Shown piece by piece: positions 1 through 10,997 of a stretch of 64,000 nt of DNA. Both the position numbers and the translations under genes were made by a program. How positions within the stretch are numbered: position 1 is the stretch's first letter; each line of letters begins with the position of its first letter. This DNA comes from Beroe forskalii (lineage: Eukaryota > Ctenophora > Nuda > Beroida > Beroidae): NCBI GenBank assembly GCA_011033025.1, contig WFMF01000079.1:186001-250000 (forward strand), given 5' to 3'. The notes under the pieces are model-generated. The model was not told the origin of the DNA and searched no databases. It saw only the letters and a list, made by a program, of their open reading frames with translations.

Positions 1-115
1 CTACACAACTTTTCAGGGCACAGAAATCTTCTCCCCACTAACCCTCACCAATGCCTTTCTGTAAGACAAAAAACTAAAAGGCGATGAGGGAGAAAAAAAT
101 TGAAAGTTTCAAAAT

Positions 116-1749
116 TCAAGTGAGTCCATGTCGTTCAGACCGCCATCGATCTTTCTTAAACGCGGTCTTTGGTTGATTTTGGAATTCGTGAAATGCTTGG
201 ATGTTCCCTATAACAGTGTGAGGTTCCTCGAGATGACTTCTGACAACGCCCTCATTGCTAGAATGTACGGCACCACATCCTTTGAAGAATATAGCAGTCG
301 GGGGTGAGCGCTTTGACTGCTCTCTGAGTTCCTGGCACACCTGGTGTATTGGCTTTTTACTTGTCTCGGGCATCATGAACACTATCAGGATCACAAAAAC
401 TGTCAGGATGCCGGCGTACAGGAAGAAGGTGTGAGGATTGAGCCGCTTGTCTATGGAATCGTAGGTGAGGAGGACCACCATTTCCAGGCCGCAGGTGACT
501 GCCAAACACACCATGTTAGTTTTCCCCCTGGCTTTAGGTGCTGTTATCTCATTGACATAGAGCCATATTGTACTCCCAACACTTAAAGAAAAGCCTGACA
601 TATAGACAAACACGGAAACCAAAGCAACAGGCCCGGTCCACCCCCCTCCACAAGTCCATACCAGTAGTCTCTCTGTAGCGTTACAAGTTTGGCATACTCC
701 GATGCCAACTAGAGCTATTACCATCTTACAAATTCCTGTTATCATGAGAAATCTCCGGCCCATTCTGTCGGAAAGGAGAACTGCAGCTACTGCAGTAAAT
801 ACGGAAACCAGCCCCATCCCCACAGTCCCCAGCACGGGATCTGAAACGTTTGCTGCTGCAAATATCTTGGGGGCGTAATTAAACACAGCACTGGCTCCAC
901 TCAACTGCCTGGCCAAGTGCAGGAGAATCCCAATAAGCAGCGCCAGACGGTGCCCAGAATCTGACAGGATTTCCCGAAACGTCAGCACACGACATTCTTC
1001 GTCCTCACCGTCGATAACCATCAGATCGTTCACTTCCTGGTCAGACACAACTTTACGAAACTTTGACAAGGAAACTACCGCTCCTTCCATATCCTGCTTT
1101 ATGCTAGCCAGATATTGAGGCGTGTCTGGACAAACCGTCAACACTAAATCTTGAAAAAGGACTGGGAGGATGGGGAAAGCAAAGACCAGCCTCCATCCAA
1201 TGTCTCCAGTGACTTGAGGCATGCTGAGAAGAAAGGAGACAAGTGTCCCTAAATTTCCGACAGTTCCAAAAAAGTTTCCTATGAAGCCTCTGATGGAGAC
1301 TGGTGGTATCTCAGATAGAACATGTTAGCCAGTACAGATCCAGCTCCCACCCCAACACCTACAGCCACTCTACCCAGCATGAAGCAATGTTGAGAGGGGG
1401 CACCGGCCATCAAACTCCAACCGACACTCAAGAAGATGCTGTTCAGAAGGAGGGATTTCCGTCTGCCCAATCTGTCAGCAACATACCCAGCCAGGGCAGC
1501 ACCCAGAGCAGCTCCCAGCGCGTTCCCACTCGCTATAAAACTCATGTAAACGTCAGAGACATTGAACGCGTCTTTGATAAGGGGCATGGTGTTGGCGAGG
1601 ATGGCAAGGGAGAGGCCGTGCTGTAAGCTGCAACCAAGGAGCACCGCTACAGTGGCTAGCCAGAAGAGAGCTGTGCAGTTGCCGAAACTATTCCCAAGTG
1701 GCTGAGCCGTACCTTTACCACCGCCATTCATCATCCTGAGTATGCACAC
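116..1749 (-). CDS. SLC2-like (GLUT) sugar transporter, single exon with a frameshift
   Basis: Major facilitator superfamily transporter of the SLC2 type, expected to move hexose or a similar solute across a membrane. One uninterrupted block gives about 540 residues, close to the family's ~500. Visible: hydrophobic helices throughout, two DRxGRR loop motifs (DRLGRRKS after helix 2, DRMGRRF after helix 8), a helix-7 QLSG motif and a C-terminal PETSKKP matching the family's PETKG. The PESPR motif is altered (CPDTPQYL) and the helix-10 GPGPIPW motif is missing, so substrate is uncertain. The reading frame changes near 1312-1318: upstream codons read NMFYL, then the conserved SEIPPVSIRGF segment continues in another frame, as if one base were lost. 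No intron explains this, so it is either a recent pseudogene or an assembly error. It lies alone on this strand. Confidence 0.8.
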
Positions 1750-2148
1750 TATTACGCAAACTATCTCACTTCGTTCGAGCGTTATCGTGCGTGGCGCTCA
1801 AAGAACGAAGGTATTATCATGTTATATGCGTACTTACGCACGTACGAATCTACGTGATGCGTACGTACGCACCTACGTGATAATTTTCGGACCAGAACGG
1901 GCAAACTCGAAAACTATACAAGATACAGACATGATCGAGGGCGGGTTTTGTTCAGCTAAGATGGGAGTATCTACTATCTAATAGGCTATATAAAAATTTC
2001 TGAGTCGTCTAAAAAGTGTCTTAAGACGGCGTTTCAAAACGTCTTAATTTTTGTGCTAAAAAGACGAAAAAAGGCAACTTTTGGCCTCAAATTCCCCCAG
2101 AAAAGGAACTGGAAGAGGGGTGGCGGAATTATGAAATATTATATGTTA
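1750..2148. other. Intergenic, upstream of the transporter
   Basis: No gene seen. About 1800-1880 contains clustered TACGTACG-like self-complementary words. This is the presumed promoter side of the minus-strand transporter, but no clear TATA box was identified. Confidence 0.4.
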
Positions 2149-2206
2149 ATATACCGATAAAAAACGTGAAATCAAATATTTGATTTCACGTTTTTTATCG
2201 GTATAT
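2149..2206. repeat. 58-bp perfect palindrome
   Basis: Two 29-bp arms meet with no spacer at 2177/2178. The centre reads CAAATATTTG and both arms include a run of six A or T. It is flanked by AT-rich non-coding DNA. Confidence 0.9.
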
Positions 2207-2565
2207 AAACAACGATTTTCTTAGGGGTGGTGAAAAAGTGGCGATAAAATTAAAGTAAAAAATCGGGAAAGGGGCAAAGTTAGGAACAACTAATGATCTT
2301 GGGTTGAAATAGCCCAGATTATGTTTAACTGAGGTATCAATTGTTCATCAGAAATTGTTTAAAGAAAACTGAAAAACGCTTTGAAAATCGAGAGTTAAGG
2401 ATAAAAATCGCCAAAAATGCTGAATAAAATTTCGGCCGACTATATGCCCACACCCTCTGTGACTCACATTTTACGACTATAATAATTCCAACTAAATTTT
2501 TACCTGAATAAAATATTGGAGGTTAAGGTATTCGACTTGATTACATCGAAACAAAATCAAATTAG

Positions 2566-2692
2566 TACAGGAAATTAAAAACTCCGAAAATTAAGAAGGC
2601 ACAATATTACGCAGCACCAAATTAAGCATTTTTGTGACCCCAGTGCTTAATTTTATGCTACTTAATTTAATGCTTTCTTAATTTCCTGCACC
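2566..2692. mobile_element. Small inverted-repeat element, copy 1
   Basis: The ends read CAGGAAATTAA and TTAATTTCCTG, with inner inverted TTAAGCA/TGCTTAA words. A diverged relative with the same TTAAGCATTTTT core lies at about 3250-3390. No coding capacity, so a MITE-like repeat. Confidence 0.5.
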
Positions 2693-3249
2693 TCACCTGA
2701 TTGAGTAATTGATTCGAGCTAAATTTAGGCAGTAAGAATGAGACCATTTTCATTTAAGTGAAATAACAAAAGTAAATATTATGATCCATTGGGCCCTAAA
2801 ATTGATTTCACGGATCGGGTCGTTGAATAAGAGTCGCATGATTACAATTGATGAGTAATTTATTTATTCTCTTTTGACTCGATGGTACAAGTACTAATCT
2901 AAACGATGTGGTTCGTTAATGACAATAAATTTCGTCGTTCTACGACATATTCAGGTCTCAAATTTGATTGAATCAAATACCCAAGTAGTGTTGTAAAGTT
3001 TTAATAAACTTTACAACTATAAATTCTTAATCACAAATTTGAATGTTTGAGAACAGGTCTAGTAGCTGGTCTACTGATGGATTCCTACACTCCTAAATCT
3101 CTCTGAAAATACCAGCTCCCTTCCACCCATTGATTATTAATCATACTATCCTAAATCGATTACTGGTGTATCTCTTCTACATCATATTTATGTGTCTGAT
3201 TATCTCATGACATGGTTAAATATGCACGGTGCACGTTTTGATTTGATTC

Positions 3250-3390
3250 TGAAATAAATTAAGAACGCATTTAATGTAGGACCATTTAATTAAGAAAGCA
3301 CATTACTACGTTAGTACGTTACATCAAATTAAGCATTTTTGGCGGCTGGAGTGCTTAATTTTCTGCTTACTTAATTTCATGTACTAAGGT
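3250..3390. mobile_element. Small inverted-repeat element, copy 2
   Basis: It shares with the element at 2566-2692 the layout AATTAAG...ATTAAGCATTTTT...GTGCTTAATTTT...TACTTAATTTCATG. The ends are diverged. Confidence 0.45.
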
Positions 3391-3495
3391 ACCATAAAAG
3401 CACGTGATGTTGAAGCCGGTTACTATATTTCAGCAGGTGAGGTCAGTCAGGTCACGTCGATGAGTTGCACTTGTTAGTTCCAATCCAATGTCTTA

Positions 3496-3563
3496 GAATA
3501 ACGTTGTTTCGCCGGAACAACGTTATTCTCACGGAGTCCGAAACAATGTTTCGGACTCCGTGA
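3496..3563. repeat. Two adjacent perfect hairpins
   Basis: First hairpin 3496-3528 has 13-bp arms (GAATAACGTTGTT) around a 7-base loop. The second, 3529-3563, has 17-bp arms around a single base (TCACGGAGTCCGAAACA). They lie back to back. Confidence 0.85.
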
Positions 3564-3999
3564 GGTTACGTGGGTTCCAACTGACAAAATGGATGTCAAA
3601 AATGGACTGACCACACCGGCACAACCGATTCAGCGGGGGTATAAAATGCAAAAACCGTCCAACGGTTTTTGAGCACCTATATATGAAGGAAATTAGGCAA
3701 CCTTTTTATTTTTGCGATGCCTTTAAATCATTATTAGCTATCATTGTGTCATTGGATAGCGATAGAAAACTTTCAATTTATTTTGGATTGGCTTAAGTGA
3801 ATACCTAATAAATATTAATAATTCTCGGAAATTCCCGGATCGCAAAGAAACAGAACAACTAGAAGAGAAAAGGTTGGTATATCGCTTATCGCTTTAAAAT
3901 AAAAACCAGGAACCACAATTTGGTTACCTTTATTAAAACTTTATTTAAAACTTTATTTAAAACCATATTTAATATTTATATTGAACCAGTTTCATAATC

Positions 4000-6100
4000 C
4001 TCCACACGGGCACCCTATGTCTCCACTCAGGCACCGTTAGCCTCCACTCAGGCACCGTTAGCCTCCACTCAGGCACCGTTAGCCTCCACTCGGGCACCAT
4101 TAGCCTCCACTCAGGTACCATAAGCCTCCACTCAGGCACCGTCAGCCTCCACTCGGGCACCACTAGCCTCCACTCAGGCACCGTCAGCCTCCACTCAGTT
4201 TCATTAGCCTCCACTCAGGCACCATTAGCCTCTACTCAGGCACCATTAGCCTCTACTCAGGCACCATTAGCCTCCACTCAGTTTCATTAGCCTCCACTCA
4301 GGCACCATTAGCCTCCACTCAGGCACCGTTAGCCTCCACTCAGGCACCATGAGCCTCCACTCAGGCACCATTAGCCTCCACTCAGGCACCACTAGCCTCC
4401 ACTCAGGCACCGTCAGCCTCCACTCAGTTTCATTAGCCTCCACTCAGGCACCATTAGCCTCTACTCAGGCACCATTAGCCTCCACTCAGGCACCGTCAGC
4501 CTCCACTCAGGCACCACTAGCCTCCACTCAGGCACCGTCAGCCTCCACTCAGTTTCATTAGCCTCCACTCAGGCACCATTAGCCTCTACTCAGGCACCAT
4601 TAGCCTCTACTCAGGCACCATTAGCCTCCACTCAGGCACCGTCAGCCTCCACTCAGTTTCATTAGCCTCCACTCAGGCACCATTAGCCTCTACTCAGGCA
4701 CTATTAGCCTCCATTCAGGTTCGATTAGCCTCCACTCATGTACCATTAGCCTCCACTCAGGCACCATTAGCCTCCACTCAGGCACCATTAGCCTCCACTC
4801 AGGTACCATAAGCCTCCACTCAGGTACCATAAGCCTCCACTCAGGCACCATTAGCCTCCACCCAGGTACCATTAGCCTCCACTCAGGCACCATTAGCCTC
4901 CACTCAGGCACCACTAGCCTCCACTCAGGCACCGTCAGCCTCCACTCAGTTTCATTAGCCTCCACTCAGGCACCATTAGCCTCTACTCAGGCACCATTAG
5001 CCTCCATTCAGGTTCCATTAGCCTCCACTCATGTACCATAAGCCTCCACTCAGGCATCATTAGCCTCCACTCAGGCACCATTAGCCTCCACTCACGTACC
5101 GTTAGCCTCCACTCAGGCACCATTAGCCTCCACTCAGGCACCACTAGCCTCCACTCAGGCACCGTCAGCCTCCACTCAGTTTCATTAGCCTCCACTCAGG
5201 CACCATTAGCCTCTACTCAGTCACTATTAGCCTCCATTCAGGTTCCATTAGCCTCCACTCATGTATCATTAGCCTCCACTCAGGCACCATTAGCCTCCAC
5301 TCAGGCACCATTAGCCTCCACTCAGGTACCATAAGCCTCCACTCAGGTACCATAAGCCTCCACTCAGGCACCATTAGCCTCCACCCAGGTACCATTAGCC
5401 TCCACTCAGGCACCATTAGCTCCACTCAGGCACCACTAGCCTCCACTCAGGCACTGTCAGCCTCCACTCAGTTTCATTAGCCTCTACTCAGGCACCATTA
5501 GCCTCCATTCAGGTTCCATTAGCCTCCACTCATGTACCATAAGCCTCCACTCAGGCATCATTAGCCTCCACTCAGGCACCATTAGCCTCCACTAAGGTAC
5601 CATTATAAGCCTCCACTCAGGTACCATTAGCCTCCACTCAGGCACCATTAGCCTCCACTCACGTACCGTTAGCCTCCACTCAGGCACCATTAGCATCCAC
5701 TCAGTTTCATTAGCCTCCACTCAGGCACCATTAGCCTCCACTCAGTTTCATTAGCCTCTACTCAGGCACCATTAGCCTCTACTCAGGCACCATTAGCCTC
5801 TACTCAGGCACCATTAGCCTCCATTCAGGTTCCATTAGCCTCCACTCATGTACCATAAGCCTCCACTCAGGCATCATTAGCCTCCACTCAGGCACCACTC
5901 CACTATGCCATTAAGCCTCCACTCAGGTACCATTAGCCTCCACTCAGGCACCATTAGCCTCCACTCACGTACCGTTAGCCTCCACTCAGGCACCATTAGC
6001 ATCCACTCAGTTTCATTAGCCTCCACTCAGGCACCATTAGCCTCCACTCAGTTTCATTAGCCTCTACTCAGGCACCATTAGCCTCCACTCAGCGTCCATT
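4000..6100. repeat. 21-bp satellite, about 2.1 kb
   Basis: About 100 units of GCCTCCACTCAGGCACCATTA with point variants. Because 21 is divisible by three, both strands stay open: the plus strand reads ASTQAPL and the minus strand VPEWRLM repeatedly. Variant units (CAGTTTCATTAG, CATTCAGGTTCCATTAG, CATCATTAG) recur as blocks near 5000, 5235, 5490 and 5820, showing higher-order units of roughly 230-330 bp. Open frames here are an effect of the repeat, not evidence of a gene. Confidence 0.95.
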
Positions 6101-6218
6101 AACCAGTAACCTTCACTTGCTATGGAATTGGATTACCGTAGAAACTTCGTATAAAACTATAAGGTTCTATGCGTCGTTTATGAAAATATGGAAACCTACA
6201 CCGGAAAATAGAACAAAC

Positions 6219-8578
6219 CTATGCGGTCGATGATGTTCTTGGTCCACGAGCCATCTGGAGCCTTGATACAGACCCTATCACCGGCCATGATGCCAGGACA
6301 GTGCCAGTGGTAGTTACTCCAGGTGCCTTCCGCATGACGCTGCTCTCGTAGCCGCACCCAGATCTGCGTCCTGTACCGAGACATGGCCAACTCTGTCATC
6401 TCGTCAGTCTGAAGTAGGGAATGTAATACTCCTGTACCGAGACATGGCCAACTCTGTCATCTCGTCAGTCTGAAGTGGGGAATGTAATACTCCTGTACCG
6501 AGACATTGCCAACTCTGTCATCTCGTCAGTCTGAAGTGGGGAATGTAATACTCCTGTACCGAGACATGGCCAACTCTGTCATCTCGTCAGTCTGAAGTGG
6601 GGAATGTAATACTCCTGTACCGAGACATGGCCAACTCTGTCATCTCGTCAGTCTGAAGTAGGGAATGTAATACTCCTGTACCGAGACATGGCCAACTCTG
6701 TCATCTCGTCAGTCTGAAGTGGGGAATTAATACTCCTGTACCGAGACATTGCCAACTCTGTCATCTCGTCAGTCTGAAGTGGGGAATGTAATACTCCTGT
6801 ACCGAGACATGGCCAACTCTGTCATCTCGTCAGTCTGAAGTGGGGAATGTGACATCTATAATAGACTTCGGATGAATCATCTTGTAAGTTGTAGTAATAA
6901 TAGAATAGAGTGGTTGGAATAGAGGAAGCCACCAAAACCGGCTAACCTGGTCCCAGTGGTGTTGTTGGGAGGTGGCGGTGATACAGACATGCGACCAGAC
7001 GTCCTGCACTACCGGGCTCCACCCTTCTCCTCCCAACTTGTTACCTAAAACTTGAAATACACTCAAGATCAGCATATTCTGGACATGCAACATGTTGCAG
7101 AAAGATCCGATATTTTTATCGCATTGATTTCATCTTGCATAAAATTACCTTTACAGGAAATTAAGGTCTCAAAAGGGGCTCCATTTCACATATAAGAGAT
7201 TAAAATAAAATTCTTGGATGATCTCTCTGCACGCGGTATTGGAGCTGTGGACCTATAAGTGAAGCAGCCTCACCTGAAATGCCAGTTCTGGAGAGGATGG
7301 CTCTGTCTTGCAGTCTCACTCCGAACACCTGGTCGCTAGCACTCACTGAGACGCAGTGCATCGGCTCAGAGTTAACCTGCTCCCACGAGTGTCCGTACTC
7401 TCGGATGGAGCTGATCTTAGAACGCACGTAGCAAAGTCCCGTGGAGGGGAAATTTATACCACTGATAATGTACCCTACATTCACCCTAAACATGTACCCT
7501 AAACATGTACCCTAAACATGCACCCTACACCCATATCCAAAAAATTTAAAATTTCCACACAGACCAATTTTCATGATTTCTGTGGCCCGCTCGCTTCGCT
7601 CGCAAAGGACCACCTCAAATTTTGCAATTTTTTCTAATGTATCACTTTATTTTAAGAGAAAAACCAGGCAAAACCAAGCATGTTTCTGGGGGTAAGCACT
7701 AAGCCCCCAGAAGCCAAGTCAGACGTTCTATGTAAATGAAATTGAGTAATTGACGCCTGATAATGATTTTTACCCTAAATTTAGCCGAATGTCAAGGTGC
7801 TGGGCATAGGAAATCTAAGGCAAAATGGATTTCGAATGACAAGCCACACGTTCTGATTAGATGAAATTGTAGTGATTGTTACAAGAAACCTAAAACGGAA
7901 TGAATTTCGAAGTCTTGCAATCTAAATAAGTTGAGCTTTACTGTCCTTTGCCAAAAGTTTCCACCGAAATTATGAAATTTCCTCATTTTTCCTAAATTTC
8001 CACACAGATATCTGCTGGTCTGCTGCGGTTATTGGCGATGGGACCCTACATGCACCCTAAGGGTATATTTAGGGGGTGTTTACTGTTTAGGGTGCATTTA
8101 TGAGAAGTCAGAGCATCTTCCATTTCATTTGGTACTTTGGTATAATACAGTACTACAGTAGTTGCTTGAAAAACGAAACAGGAGTGTCTCAGTATTCGAG
8201 CCCAAAATATGGGACCAAGTGCTCAATCCTGTACTAAAACTAGTTTAGGAACGAGCGATAGTAGGCCTGGTGTATCCACAATTAGAAAAAAGGTTCCATC
8301 ATTTTGATGAATTAAAATGATCAGCGGATAAAGGTGTGTAATAACAGTATATGATATTTACCCGTGGTACCAAGAGCCCAGACACCGTATTTGCCGGCGG
8401 ATATGCTCACAAGGTTATCCCTATCCGGCTTAACTATGTGCATCCACTTTGTACCAATAGGACACTCCTCAGAGATACCAAGTCTGAAGTAAGCACTGCC
8501 ATCACTGCACACAGCCCACAAGTTGAGGAAACCATCGACAGAAATGTCGATGAGGGGGTGGTCGATATCAACGTGTAT
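6219..8578 (-). CDS. Tectonin beta-propeller repeat (TECPR-like) protein, four internal exons
   Basis: Exons on the minus strand: 8578-8362, about 7455-7274, 7044-6947 and 6408-6219. The first reads LWAVCSDGSAYFRLGIS...GTKWMHI...VSISAGKYGVWALG and the second GHSWEQVNSEPMHCVSVSASDQVFG, the Trp/Gly pattern of tectonin repeats as in TECPR1/TECPR2, which act at autophagosomes and lysosomes. The third (GGEGWSPVVQDVWSHVCITA) resembles the last propeller strand. Splice sites fit: acceptor CTCTTAG at 8579, donors GTAAAT after 8362, GTGAGG after 7274, GTTAGC after 6947 and GTTTGT after 6219; phases agree across the last three exons. No acceptor in a matching phase was found for exon 2, next to a repeat at 7480-8105. 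The fourth exon (WVRLREQRHAEGTW...) matches nothing I recognise. Partial gene, possibly damaged; family call firmer than the exact member. Confidence 0.6.
6409..6850. repeat. 61-bp minisatellite built from a 3' splice site and exon start
   Basis: Seven further copies of a 61-bp unit adjoin the exon that starts at 6408. Read on the minus strand, each unit has a pyrimidine-rich CCCCACTTCAG acceptor followed by the first 38 nt of the exon (ACTGACGAGATGACAGAG...). The array therefore lies in the intron immediately upstream of the true exon. Confidence 0.85.
7480..8105. repeat. Repeat with inverted CACCCTAAA ends inside the TECPR-like gene
   Basis: The left end has several copies of ACCCTAAACATGT; the right end has the inverted words TTTAGGGTGCA and GGTGTTTACTG. 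Inner words AAATTTCCACACAGA also recur in inverted order. It sits directly beside the second TECPR-like exon. No coding sequence. Confidence 0.4.
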
Positions 8579-8940
8579 CTAAGAGAGAAAAGTTGATAAG
8601 GGGGTGGTCGATGTCAACGTGTATCTGGGAGGGGATAGTAGATGAGGGGGTGGTCGATGTCAACGTGTATCTGGGAGGGGATAGTAGATGAGGGGGTGGT
8701 CGATGTCAACGTGTATCTGGGAGGGGATAGTAGATGAGGGGGTGGTCGATGTCAACGTGTATCTGGGAGGGGATAGTAGATGAGGGGGTGGTCGATGTCA
8801 ACGTGTATCTGGGAGGGGATAGTAGATGAGGGGGTGGTCGATGTCAATGTATCTGGGAGGATAGTAGATGAGGTTGGTCGATGTCAACGTATCTGGGAGG
8901 GATAGTAGATGAGGGGTGGTCGATGTCAACATGTATCTAT
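8579..8940. repeat. 46-bp minisatellite built from a 3' splice site and exon start
   Basis: About eight units next to the exon starting at 8578. On the minus strand each carries TATCCCCTCCCAG, an acceptor-like stretch, then ATACACGTTGACATCGACC, the exon start. Later units are shortened. Same logic as the 61-bp array in this gene, but with unrelated sequence. Confidence 0.85.
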
Positions 8941-10600
8941 CGATTGCCCCAAAAAAAGATCGAAATTTTTTAAGTTTTTTTAGCAGAAAAGAGATTATCT
9001 GATCAGAAATTTTTTAAAAATTTCATGTGATCAATTTTGGATAAAGAAAAAACCCCGGTTTTTAAATAAACCCTTTTTTTGTGAATTTAGATGCAGTAAA
9101 ACAACACCCCGGAATTTTTCCCCTTTGGAAACCAACTAAATCAGACATGAAGGAAGGAAAGTACATGTAAAAAGGTTTTCCCAAAACTTTTTGATTGGGT
9201 GAACCTAAACCAACCCTTAATCATATAAGATTATGATTGTTCATTTTTTTGATCATATAAAATGGGAACTTTAAAATAACCAAAAAAAATTTAATTTTGA
9301 TTTATAATTTTATGTGGGGTAAATAAATTGTAAATAATTAGGGAAAAACCAAAAAAAATGAAAAGTTTGGGTTTCCAATCAACCCTTTAAAAATAGAAGA
9401 GTTTTTCTGTGTGGGGGCTTTTTAAGAAATCCCCAAAATTCATCATTCCCCTTTTTAATTCCCAAAAAACTAAATTTAATTTTAACAAAGAAGACCATAA
9501 TTTATAAAATTTTTTAAGAGTAATTTTAAAAAGGGTTTAAAGCATGTAAAAATCAGTTTATTCTTTTGATGATTGAAAAAAAGACTTTGAGGGTTATTTA
9601 AAAAAAAACCATAGATTAATAATAATTTAGGTTTGGAAACAGTAATTTTTATCCCCCAAAAAAAAAATATGGATTTAAGGGGCAGAAGATATATGGGGAC
9701 CCAAAAATTTTTTAACCAAACACAAATTTTGGGGGCGCATTAAAAAACAAACAATATTTTTAATCATGATTTTTAGTACTGGGTGGTTGGAAACAAACAA
9801 TTTTAATTTTTTTATCCATATCCCTTTTATAAAAGTAAAATCAGTTCAAGGTAATTTTTCAATTTATTTCCCAAAAAAGGGTTAAAACCCCCAAAAACTT
9901 TAAATAATTTTTTCTTTTAAAAAACCGTTAATTAGTCCATAATTTTCTTTTTTTAGTTATAGAAAAAATTTTTTAAATTGGGAATTTTCCAATTTGGTTA
10001 AAACGGGACAAAATTCGTATAAAGGGAATTTTTGCTTTTGTAAATAAACCAGAATTTTGTCGCCCATTTTTTTTTTGGGTTTTACCGGGTAATTCGTCCA
10101 ATTATCTAATTAAGGGTAAAATCCAAAAACCCGGGAAAACTAAATTTTAGCAAAAAAATAATACCTGAATTAGGGCCTACTTTTTACTTTTTGGGTTTTA
10201 CCGGGTAAACTTTAATTTCAATTAACAAAAGAGATTTACAAAAACTCACAATTCCCCCGCATTCTCAAGTTTTTTGGTTTTGATTTTTCCCATCTTTTTG
10301 GGGTTTTTGAAACATCAAAAACCATTTTTGTCGGCGTCGTCGCTCGTAGTATACCTTCTAATTTTTGATAAAATATCGTTTTTTGAGAATTTATTGTGAG
10401 AAAACGCGGTCGATTTTCATGAAATTTTCAGGTTTGTTGTTCGAGTCAAGGACTACGTCTGTGAATATTCGTGACCAACGGATTAATTTAACAGGTTGAA
10501 AACACGACTCGAAAAATCACGATTTTCGCGAATCACTGTATTTTTATATAATAGGCGCTGGCAAACGTATTTTCAATACTTGAAAATCGGTTCCGCTACC
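8941..10600. other. Gene-free, homopolymer-rich AT sequence, doubtful quality
   Basis: Long alternating runs (TTTTTT, AAAAAAA, GGGG, CCCC) with no open frame. The texture is unlike both neighbours and resembles unpolished long-read consensus. It may also simply be decayed DNA. Confidence 0.5.
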
Positions 10601-10609
10601 AATTTTAGC

Positions 10610-10835
10610 ACTTCATGCTTGTACCGGCTCTTTTGATGGCTGACCATAGTCCCCTTCGGGCCGGGGCTGCTGGCCTGTTTGACTGCCCTCGGCTCCTTCG
10701 GTTGAGAGTATCTGCCCTACGGGCAGATGCTGCGACATCTCGGCCCGGGCCTTGCCCTTCGGGCCGAGGGCATCTGCCCTTCGGGCAGATGCCCTCGTGT
10801 TTTTTTTCCGTGGCTGCGGGCGCTTGCCAGCGCCC
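10610..10835. repeat. GC-rich hairpin island with TTCG loops
   Basis: About 225 bp of GC-rich sequence in an AT-rich setting. It contains several tight hairpins, including 12-bp arms GGGCATCTGCCC around TTC, ATCTGCCC around TAC, and CTCGGCCC paired with GGGCCGAG. Open frames across it show no domain. Confidence 0.7.
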
Positions 10836-10837
10836 TG

Positions 10838-10997
10838 ATCAAACACCCTTAGGATACGTTTATATGAATTATCACACGAGCGAAGCGAGTGTGATAATTC
10901 GAATTATTGCTCGAGCCGAAGGCGAGTGTATTCAATTATCACTCGAGCCGAAGGCGAGTGTGATAATTGATATAAACGTATCCTAAGGGTGTTTGAT
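10838..10997. repeat. Cloverleaf-like palindromic module
   Basis: A perfect 28-bp outer stem (10838-10865 with 10970-10997) encloses three consecutive hairpins at 10866-10900, 10901-10933 and 10934-10968. Two have 12-bp arms (GAATTATCACAC; AATTATCACTCG). Tips carry GAGCGAAGCGAG or CGAGCCGAAGG. No coding sequence. Confidence 0.85.

Noticed and set aside
3969-5425. Several 70-90-codon minus-strand frames reading MVPEWRL repeats, and plus-strand ASTQAPL frames
   Set aside because: All arise from the 21-bp satellite unit, whose length is a multiple of three. No start context, splice site or unique sequence supports a gene.
3990-6100. CRISPR array, because of regular short repeats
   Set aside because: Units are contiguous without unique spacers, and the DNA is eukaryotic.
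10613-10986. Plus- and minus-strand frames across the GC-rich island
   Set aside because: No domain, and the sequence is dominated by hairpins; open frames are expected from its high GC content.
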